Assembly (NCBI RefSeq): GCF_000224145.3
Contig: NC_020179.2
Coordinates: forward strand, 47,303 to 111,302
Direction: 5' to 3'
Source: Ciona intestinalis
Taxonomy: Eukaryota > Chordata > Ascidiacea > Phlebobranchia > Cionidae
DNA length: 64,000 nucleotides
Position 1 is the first letter of the stretch. Each line of letters starts with the position of its first letter. Positions 56,201 through 64,000 of this stretch are shown here, one piece after another. A program made the position numbers and the translations under genes. Below the pieces are notes generated by a model that did not search any database, was not told the origin of the DNA, and saw only the letters and a program-made list of their open reading frames with translations.

Positions 56201-58859
56201 AATCCAAACTCTTCTCTTTAAATATATTGCCAGGTGATCAGTTACAACCGATACACCGGCCCTGTAGCTGTTGCTGAGTTTGATCCAAATAACTTTGACA
56301 TCGTACGCACAAGGCTGGTTGACCAGAATGGCTTCCATTGTCAGTTTCAATGGCAAGGTTACAACCCAGGTACAAATGGCCTTGGATGCAATGAGTGTAA
56401 CTTGATTTAACCACAAGGCCAGAAAATGACAGTTATATAACAAGGGTGTTCTGTTTCATATTCCTCGTGCCAGCTTACAAGTTACCACGTATGTAACTTT
56501 GTGGATAAATTGTTGTCTACCATATGGAACAAAAAACAATCACTTGCAAAGTTACACACCTAGTAATTTGTAAGCGGGCACGAGATGTATGAAATAGAAC
56601 ACATATGTCTTGATAACTAAGTTTAAACGCTTCCCCAGAAAGCGCAACAACTGACGGGATTGACATGACTCAAAACCTCTTCTACCTCGGCCACGATGAA
56701 AGGTACAACAACACACAAGGAACCCTGGGGTACGCACAAGTTGGTGACTACATGGACACTATGCCGGTACCTCCTCATAGCAACATAACTGTAAGTAATG
56801 TAACTGTATATACTTAACTGTAAACCCTGATAATGTCTTGTAATACAACTGTATATACTCGGGTGAGGTCCTGGGATTTAGGGCAGAGTTAGCCCATTAC
56901 CCCAACATTGTACATGCACATTCTATATGGGTAAGGTCCTACAGTGAGGCAAGCCACGGGACCTGGGATTTAGACCAGAGTTAGCCCATTACCCCAACAT
57001 TGTTTATGCACATTCTATATGGGTAAGGTCCTACAGTGAGGCATGCCATGGGACCTGGGATTTAGGCCAGAGTTGGCCCATTACCCCAACATTGTATATG
57101 CACATTCTATATGGGTGAGGTCCTACAGTGAGGCATGCCATGGGACCTGGGATTTAGGTCAGAGTTGGCGCATTACTCCAACACTGTATATGCACATTAT
57201 ATTCTATATGGGTGAGGCCCTACAGTGAGGCACGTCATGGGACCTGGGATTTAAACCAGAGTTGGCCCATTACCTCAACACCCTTTTATGTCTAAAAGTG
57301 ACGTGCTCGCGATAGCAAAATACTTTATTTATGTTCTTACTCGAGCGACACGATTCTGCATAACTGTCTGTATATACTTAATGGCAAACCCTGATGATGA
57401 TGGCAGTAATGTCAATTAAAATCAAAATACCAAAAAATGCAATTAGAAACCTGAAATGTTATCATTACTATACTGGTTGGGATTTAAATTAAAGACTGAA
57501 ACTTTAACTTAATTCAGATAACAAAGTACTTCAATTTATTGCCTGAGTTTAAAATCTATATACACTACTAGAACGCCATTCCGTTGTAATCATCAACCTT
57601 CTTAATTGTCATTTAGGTGAAATGCAACACAGTTTTTAAAATCTTGTTTTGACACATTTCACACACATGACATAAGTTTATTCGCACAGTATCACATTAT
57701 TACCTGTAACGCAGATCCGGTTCATACCGCGCCATTACAGAGGAAAGACAGTAACCCATTGTCACAACACTGTCCATGCTGATACAGGAATGTTTTTGTT
57801 GACCAGAATTGTTCGACGAAGTAAGTTGAATATTCAGACTTTCAACTATATACGCTCTTGTTAATTTCACAAGTAAAATCTTAAGGTTTTAAACTACGCA
57901 TGCTTTTTTAAATTTTACCAGCAAAATAGTTACCAAAACCATTTATGCTTTTTTACTTCACCAGCTAAAATTTCACTGTCCCGCCATATGCAGATAAAGA
58001 TATTTTGTTTACAAATGAGTTATTATTATAAAAAAAATTTTAGTTCCAAAATGCTATTTCTACAAAATAAGTTATGTTTATTTACAAAACAGTTATTACT
58101 ACAAAAAAATTTTTTTGACAAAGTAAAGTTATTTTTACAAAACGACAACTTCAATAATTTCAGGAGGATCACTGACTGGAGCTCGTATTGACAGCAATGG
58201 AACTTATCCAGGAACTTGCCACCCAGGAGACTGGTATCCAGGTTTGTATAAAAAGTTATATTCACTAATGCATACAGTGAAACAATCACCAACACAAAGT
58301 TACATACGTAGTAGATCAGAAGCAGGCACAAGGTGTATGAAACAGAACACTCATGTTATAACAACTGTCGTTGCCTCGCCATGTGACGCTAAATAAGTTA
58401 CGTAAGTGGTAACTTGTAAGCAAGCATGAGGTGTATCAAACAGATAACTCATATTATAACGACAGTCACTGTCCCCATGCGAGGATAAACAAGTTACATA
58501 CATGGTAACTTGTAAGCGAACACGAGGTGTATGAAACTAAACAATCATATTATAACGAGTGTTGCCGCCATGTGAGGATAAATATTCATTCATTTATTCA
58601 TCTTGCTCAAGAATTCATAATAGAAGTCAAGGCAATAAACACATTCATTCATCCAGGCGTTTCAACTGGTGACGGCAGAACACTGGTTCAAACATCGCAC
58701 AGTCAACCACCGATCCAACCCAACAGAGGTTCAACAACAGCCCATTTCCGTACCTGGTTGCTTGCTAATTATGCAGAAGTACTTGCCGATTACAACAGGC
58801 GGCCACAGTTTTATCAAAATAAATACCTGCTAGAATTTCCTGGTAGAACCATCGGATAA
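50209..58859 (+). CDS. secreted multicopper oxidase (laccase-like)
   Basis: Multicopper oxidases oxidise phenols or metal ions and reduce oxygen to water. Exons: 50209-50302, 51598-51784, 52177-52281, 52648-52779, 53320-53522, 53834-53974, 54370-54565, 54960-55216, 55651-55747, 56234-56369, 56639-56790, 57715-57820, 58164-58241, 58657-58859; 694 residues after one 2-base correction. Exon 1 encodes a signal peptide (MKDILRFLIISCVFHFS). All four copper-binding blocks are present: HTHG, WYHPHFHG, HPLHIHVNHF and HCHNTVHADTGM, the last with the type-1 cysteine and an axial Met. The order is the usual three cupredoxin domains, followed by about 75 extra residues. Exon 2 reads into a stop because of an extra TA in GATACATATACATG; removing it gives GDTYMKL joined in phase to RNRLG. 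It may be an assembly error or a null allele. Laccase, ferroxidase and ascorbate oxidase functions cannot be told apart here. Confidence 0.92.
50325..50508. mobile_element. MITE copy in oxidase intron 1
   Basis: TAGTAGGGTGGGGGAAGATG to GTGTCCCATCTTCCCCCGCC, starting about 20 bp after the donor of exon 1. A partial TAAGATGG-type copy follows at about 50540-50610 and another at about 50765-50945. Confidence 0.85.
51182..51440 (+). repeat. near full-length SINE in oxidase intron 1
   Basis: Sense copy: head from GCGCCGTAATGCAGTGGTTT with B box GGGTTCAAGGC, core GCAATTGCTCCAACCCAGTG, linker CAATCACCCACAAAGTTAC and a shortened tail with CGACTGTCGTTTTC. Confidence 0.85.
54826..54870 (+). repeat. 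partial duplicate of oxidase exon 8 start
   Basis: TTTTACTTCCAGATATTTTC followed by GTCAGTAAATCCACACAATA copies, with changes, the acceptor and first codons of exon 8 (54948 onward), then hits TAG. It is a decayed local duplicate. Confidence 0.65.
56003..56100. repeat. inverted repeat (foldback) in oxidase intron 9
   Basis: Left arm GGTCTTTTTAATTAGTG with TGTCCACAATATT, right arm AATATTGTGGACATGC with ACTAATTAAAAGAGACC; the arms are inverses with a few mismatches around a short loop. It looks like a small foldback element. Confidence 0.75.
56850..57290. repeat. about 100-bp tandem repeat in oxidase intron 11
   Basis: Four to five units containing GGGACCTGGGATTTAGGCCA, GAGTTGGCCCATTACCCCAA and CACATTCTATATGGGTGAGG. 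Reverse-complement fragments of the same element flank the 30-bp minisatellite of the TMC intron, and a single copy lies near 26600-26680 and 42985-43050. Confidence 0.9.
58275..58600. repeat. three tandem SINE-tail units
   Basis: Tail-only units (GTAACTTGTAAGC, GAGGTGTATGAAACAG, CGACTGTCGTTGCC) between oxidase exons 13 and 14. Confidence 0.85.
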
Positions 58860-59069
58860 AAAGGCACCATGAAAATATTTACTTCCTATTTTAATCCGAA
58901 AAAAAAAATATTTAGAATACAATGTAAATAAGATTCACTATATGCATAAAACATGCAACCGAAAAAATTGTTTTGTTTTTCACCGAGTAAAATACACATG
59001 AAAAAATCTAGTGAAATTTCTTTATTAGGTAAGAGGTTATTGCACTTAAAAATCATTAAAAAAATGTTG

Positions 59070-60701
59070 CTATAATTTAAAATAAGAAACAATATTTTCG
59101 GTGAATTCATTAGTTTTAGGCGAGGGTAAAGGCTTCAATGCAGAAAGATCCATAGATTTCAAAGTTTCCAGCAATGTGCTGAGGAAAATATAATATTTTT
59201 ATTTATCTCTTAGTAAACGGTAACCAAAATCATATTAATTAAAAAAAAAAGAGAAGGGAATCAACAGCAAAACGACAGTCGTTAAGACACAGTGTGGGTA
59301 AAATGTTTGGAAAAGAGTTTCAGTTAAAAAACCTAAATAAAACTAAATACTCAATCAATAAAAATGATTTCTACCTTAAATAAATAAGACTTTTTTGTCC
59401 GTTCAATCTCAGTAACAAAAGTTTGCAAAATAAAAAAAGCAAATAAGCGTGATGATTCACCCAACAAACAGTAAATGTATTAAGCCATTTAAATAAACAA
59501 CATTAAGGTTCTAGCTTAAGTTATGTAGAAAATATTTAAACTTTACATGAATGTCACCTGCATGTACAATAAAATAGATGGCCATCCCTGTACAACTGGG
59601 TTGCCAACTCAATCTGGTGATTATCCATTAACATCTCGTTCACAACAACTAATAATGGTTTGTTAGCTCCCAATACTTCTAAACAACTACCTGCCCCTGT
59701 TAAATTGGATGTAAATAACAAACATATAGAATTTTTGAAATATGATAATCGATAGTGAAAAATCATCTTCAAATTAATCTAAAAGTGAAATTTTAAATAA
59801 AATAAAACACATTTATAAATTTCTTCTTAATATAATATCAGATTTTAACATAAATTTTTATTTAACTTTTTGAAAAAATAGCGAAGATCAAATTACATAA
59901 ATTGGATCTGAAATTGAAATGTAAATAAAATAACACTCCATTAATTTGTTCTTAATATAATATCGTTACATCATAACATAATGTTTTTTTATCTCTTTAA
60001 AAAACGTTAGCTGATCATATTATTGAAACAACGAATAAAGGAATAATAAACCGTTGTTAAAACATCCAAAAAATTTTCCAAATTGTTATATTTATAATTC
60101 TTACCTGCATGGCTTATAACCAGATCAGCAGAAGCGATATCTTCAGCAATTGAATCTTTGTATCGGAACCCAACAACTGAATAACTTGGTGACTTAATAT
60201 TTTCCACTTCATGCTTACCCCTTCCATACTGGATGGTTACTTTATCATAACCTTGACTTTGTAAAACCTGTTGATATATAAGTTAGATGCGAGGATAAAC
60301 AAGTTACATTCATTTATTCAAAATACATAATACGTTACATACATGGTAACTTGTACACTAATAAATATCGCCCAAACTAATCACCCACAAAGTTACATAC
60401 GTGGTAACTCGTAAGTGGGCACAAGGTGTATGAAAGAGAACACCTGTGTTATAAGGACCGTTATTGCCCACCATGCAAGGATAAATTAGTTACATACGTG
60501 GAACTTGTAAGCGGTCATGAGGTGTATAAAACAGAACACCGGTGTTATAACGCCTGACATTGCCCCGCCACGCGAGAATATTTAAGTTACATTTATTCAT
60601 CATTTATTTATAGACTAACTAACTTTTTGAACTGGTTTACTGGTGATTGTTTCAGTTAATTCATCAAAAGAAGTCGTTCCCACGGTAACGAAGATTGACA
60701 T
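59070..60701 (-). CDS. ALG13: ALG13, catalytic subunit of UDP-GlcNAc:dolichyl-PP-GlcNAc transferase
   Basis: ALG13 pairs with membrane-bound ALG14 on the cytosolic face of the endoplasmic reticulum and adds the second GlcNAc to the dolichol-linked N-glycan precursor. Exons in coding order: 60624-60701, 60105-60267, 59558-59696, 59070-59178, all in phase; 489 nt, 162 residues, the length of the short single-domain form. The start [15 protein letters not shown] carries the family's N-terminal motif. The GT-B C-terminal-type motif [20 protein letters not shown] runs into GAGSCLEVL, followed by [13 protein letters not shown] and HLFYCTC. No deubiquitinase or Tudor extension is attached, unlike long vertebrate forms. 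It lies 398 bp downstream of the sirtuin stop on the same strand. Confidence 0.95.
60370..60600. repeat. two tandem SINE-tail units in ALG13 intron 1
   Basis: Two tail units beginning ATCACCCACAAAGTTACATA, each with GAGGTGTAT/AAGGTGTAT and CACCATGCAAGGATAAAT or its variant. Confidence 0.85.
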
Positions 60702-61099
60702 CTTTGTTTATAAAGTCACATCAGATCAAAGTTACCTAATACAGCCTATACCAAACTAATAGAGGAAAGAGAGTTTAATAGAAGTAGTTGTAAAATGGCA
60801 ATGATTGAAGTGTAAACATAACAAAAGCGTCTAAGTTTTTAAAACACAAGGGAGGCAGGGATAGTTAGACACACAATCCTGGGAAACAAATCTAACTTAT
60901 TGGTTGTAATGTTTACTGATTAATGCAGAGCAGAAAATTCAAGGGTTGGCCTGCCCACCCTGCCACCCCAGGTTTGGCGCCTATGTAGTTATCAGTAATA
61001 TAATATACAGAACAACAAAATTCCAAACTGTTTGCAATATTCAAATGACGTACCCTGCAACAACAGTAATAAAACAGCGCAAAATTTGCTCATTGTTTT

Positions 61100-64000
61100 T
61101 CAATCATTTTCTATTTTCACATTACTTGATGCAAGATTGAATTTATTTTCAGTTTCTGCTTTTGTTTCTTTCAATAATTTAACATTTGGCTCTTTAATAT
61201 CTGTTTGTATAATTTCAGATGTTTCATTTTTCTTTTTAATATCTGTTGATTTTCTTTTTCTCCTTTTTCTTGTATCCAGATTAACAGAATCTGGTATTTT
61301 ATTATCCGAACACAAACGTACAACAGGTTTCGTGTAAGAAGGAACTAAAATGTTGAGTTTGTTCATCACAATGCGCATTATGTCATCAGCATACCTTGAT
61401 AAAAGTCATTGTTGATATAAAGAAAGACCAATACTGCATCTTATTAACTTGCTAGTTAAAGCATCACATGCTAAAATATGTGTAATTGACAAAAATAGTA
61501 TCATTAGTTTCTGCAAAACGAGGAATATGTTAATTTATAGCTGCTACCATTGTGGGGATATATGTGTATGTTTGGACAAATATTTAACGCTCCTTGGTCA
61601 TTGCTTCAACCCAGATCATTAATGGGTCGTCCAGATTGTCAGCTATGCAGAAAAATAGAAACCACAAAGTTACATACGTGGTAACTTGTAAGCGGGAACA
61701 AGGTATATGGCACAGAACACCTGTGTTATAACGACTGTCGTTGCCCCGCCATGCGAGGTTAAACAAGTTACAGGCATACAAGTCCCAAACCTCACCCTCT
61801 TATTAACAAATCTGCTTTCTTATCATGTTTGGTTTGTTGTAGATTGATAATCACGACTTTTCCACCATTTTTCTTTGTTAGAAGAGGTAAGTTGGCTGCA
61901 GGTACAATCTAGTGCAATGCAGAAAGAAGTTACTTGTTGTATTGAATTTATTTTAAAAAAGCGAACACAACGACAATTGCTCCAACCCAGTGGTCCCTAA
62001 TGAGTTGTCTAAACTGTCAGCCATGTTAAAAAACAATCACCCACAAAGTTACAATTTATACAAATATGCGATAACTCGTAAGTAGGCACGAGGTGTATGG
62101 AACAGAACATTCGTTAGAACAACTGTCAGTATTGTTTTAATAAATTTGGATTATTCAGCAACTATCATGCATTTAACCCCATCTTCCTAAATAAACGTTT
62201 TAAAAATCCAAATATGCCACAAGCAGTTAAAAACTAACAAAACCTACTTGCAGTGATGAACCAATTGTAATTGCTAGATCAGCTGCTTTACAAAACTTAT
62301 CGGATAAATTAAGTTGGTCGGTTGGTAGTGAATCTTCCCAGTCTAATATTGTGTCGCATAATACACCTCGGCATCTATGACCAGGAATTAAAATAAATTA
62401 AACTTATAAAATATGATTGATGTAAAGAATGAATGAATGTAACTATTAACCTGGCAGAAAACTAGTTGTTATAACACGGGTGTTCTGTTTCATACACCTC
62501 GTGCCTGCTTATAAGTTACCACGTATGTAATTATTTATCCTCGCATGGCTGGGCAACAACAGTCGTCATAACATGGGTGTTCTGTTTCATACACCTCATG
62601 CCTGCTTACAAGTTACCACGTATGTAACTTATTTATCCTCGCATGGCTGGGCAACAACAGTCGTCATAACATGGGTGTTCTGTTTTATACACCTCATGCC
62701 TGCTTACAAGTTACCACGTATGCAACTTATTTATCCTCGCATGGCTGGGCAACAACAGTCGTCATAACATGGGTGTTCTGTTTTATACACCTCATGCCCG
62801 CTTACAAGTTACCACGTATGTAACTTATTTAACCTCGCATGGCGTGGGCAACAACAGTCGTCATAACATGGGTGTTCTGTTTTATACACCTCATGCCCGC
62901 TTACAAGTTACCACAAATGTAACTTATTTATCCTCGCATGGCTGGGCAACAACAGTGGTTTTATAACACGGGTGTTTTGTTTTTCATCTTATGCCCGCTT
63001 ATATGTTACCATGTATGTAACTTATTTATCCTCGCATGGCGAGGCAACAGCAGTTGTTATAACACGGGTGTTCTGTTTTATACACCTCGTGTCCGCTTAC
63101 GAGTTACCATGTATGCAACTTATTTATCCTCGCATGGCTGGGCAACAACAGTCGTTATAACACGGGTGTTCTGTTTTATACACCTCATGCCCACTTATAA
63201 GTTACCACGTATGTAATTATTTAACCTCGTATGGCGTGGCAACAACAGTCGTTATAACACAGGTGTTCTGTTTCATACACCTCGTGCCTTCTTGAGTTGC
63301 CACGTATCTAACTTTAATGATGCAAAACCATCAGCATATAGTTTTGTGTGTCTTTTCTTGCCTGTAAGTATTCCTGCCTACCCTGCAATTTTAAAAGATC
63401 GGCGCCCATGTGGAACCTGATAATTACCACAGCACAAACAACATCCTACCTTCCCCCAGTCTTCTGCTCGGCACATTTCTCCCCTGTTTGTTTTAAACCC
63501 ATGGTTGGTGAGACATGATCCATCACATATTCTCTATAGAGTTTGAAAATAGGGTAAAGTTTGGTTGAGTACTACTAACCAAACGATAACAAAGAAAACT
63601 CAAACCATTTAGGATCAAGTGCCATTAACAACATAAATGTCAGATGTTTATGTTTATTTGGGATGTCTATGAATGAATGTAACTTATTTATCCTCCTGTG
63701 GCAATGCAACAACAGTGGTAATAAATAACAACCTACAATTAGGTCATTAAGCCTTAAACACTGTTCTGTGGTAGTACTGAATAATCAAATTTTAGTATAG
63801 CAGTATAACTTGGGTAATGGGCAAAATTTGGTTTAAATTCAAAGTTCTTAAGAACCTCACCCTCAAAGAAGTTTAATCTTATAAGGATTCCTAGCGCAAA
63901 TTATTTATCATACTTGTTGCAACGTGGGCAGCGCTGTGTGAACATGTTCCCGTGTAGTTCAGCCAACCTATCTCGAGGGAATCCAGATCGAATATGAAGT
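61100..64000 (-). CDS. SIRT6: SIRT6-type NAD-dependent deacylase, 5' end missing
   Basis: SIRT6 is a chromatin-bound class IV sirtuin acting on histone H3. Exons found, in coding order: 63914-64000 (cut by the window edge), 63450-63533, 62248-62374, 61796-61908, 61100-61394; all phases agree. Motifs: [16 protein letters not shown] with the catalytic His, the zinc-binding cysteines RCPRC and later EKC and CRG, the SIRT6-type [26 protein letters not shown], and [17 protein letters not shown]. The C-terminal exon adds a Lys/Arg-rich stretch ([17 protein letters not shown]), a probable nuclear localisation signal as in vertebrate SIRT6. SIRT7 is the nearest alternative but fits the DWEDSLP and TKHDKKADL blocks less well. 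The NAD-binding N-terminal half lies beyond 64000. Confidence 0.93.
61540..61780 (+). repeat. SINE in sirtuin intron
   Basis: Sense copy with a degraded head (GCTGCTACCATTGTGGGGAT), core CCTTGGTCATTGCTTCAACC and a complete tail ending AGGTTAAACAAGTTACA. Confidence 0.75.
62450..63310. repeat. nine-unit array of the SINE tail
   Basis: About nine head-to-tail units of roughly 95 bp (ACAACAGTCGTCATAACATG, GTGTTCTGTTTTATACACCT, AAGTTACCACGTATGTAACT, TATTTATCCTCGCATGGCTG). Adjacent units share private changes (GTCGTCATAACATGG in four neighbouring units, GTTATAACACGG in others), which points to local amplification, not independent insertions. It fills most of the intron between sirtuin exons; frames across it are artefacts. 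Confidence 0.95.

Noticed and set aside
62573-63216. Plus-strand frames such as [12 protein letters not shown]
   Set aside because: The same peptide pattern appears wherever the SINE tail occurs, so it is repeat translation.
62450-63310. Regularly spaced repeats that might suggest a CRISPR array
   Set aside because: Units are contiguous with no unique spacers, the host is a eukaryote, and the unit is the tail of a dispersed SINE.

Overview
The window reads as AT-rich chordate nuclear DNA, most probably from a solitary ascidian of the Ciona type. The reasons are small phased exons with GT/AG junctions, introns of a few hundred bases to about 2 kb, very dense short interspersed repeats and MITEs, and animal-only gene families. 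Species was not determined by any search. Three runs of N (11309-11358, 13323-13822, 44519-44568) show a scaffolded draft assembly.

Layout. A 41-bp satellite fills 1-937, followed by repeat-rich non-coding DNA to about 4.47 kb. Three paralogous otopetrin-type proton-channel genes lie at 4470-12071 (+, copy A), 14174-22155 (-, copy B) and 39665-48469 (-, copy C). Between B and C is a 30-exon TMC (transmembrane channel-like) gene at 23743-38888 (-), with a TMC3-like length and a long cytoplasmic tail. After repeat-rich DNA comes a secreted multicopper oxidase (laccase-like) at 50209-58859 (+). Then follow ALG13 (59070-60701, -), the catalytic subunit of the dolichol-linked GlcNAc transferase, and a SIRT6-type sirtuin (61100 to the window edge, -), whose 5' exons lie outside.

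I rebuilt the genes exon by exon from splice junctions and reading phase. Copies B and C have consistent phase throughout. Copy A carries a tandemly duplicated exon, an exon broken by a minisatellite, and a last exon present twice, once interrupted by a retrotransposon; the last is most simply two alleles joined by the assembler. The oxidase needs one 2-base correction in its second exon. The TMC gene has one unresolved phase conflict between its two exons nearest the C-terminus.

How the genes may relate. Otopetrins are proton channels and, in vertebrates, are needed for otoconia; TMC1/2 form the hair-cell mechanotransduction channel. Three otopetrins around one TMC gene therefore put two families used by gravity and touch sensors side by side. 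That is a hypothesis from position only. The oxidase, ALG13 and sirtuin show no evident functional link to them.

The non-coding DNA is dominated by a MITE family with about 25-bp inverted ends, a tRNA-headed SINE whose roughly 95-bp tail also occurs alone and in tandem, a third dispersed repeat, a 1.1-kb hAT-type element with a perfect 8-bp target duplication, and several minisatellites, some of them sitting in or beside coding exons.
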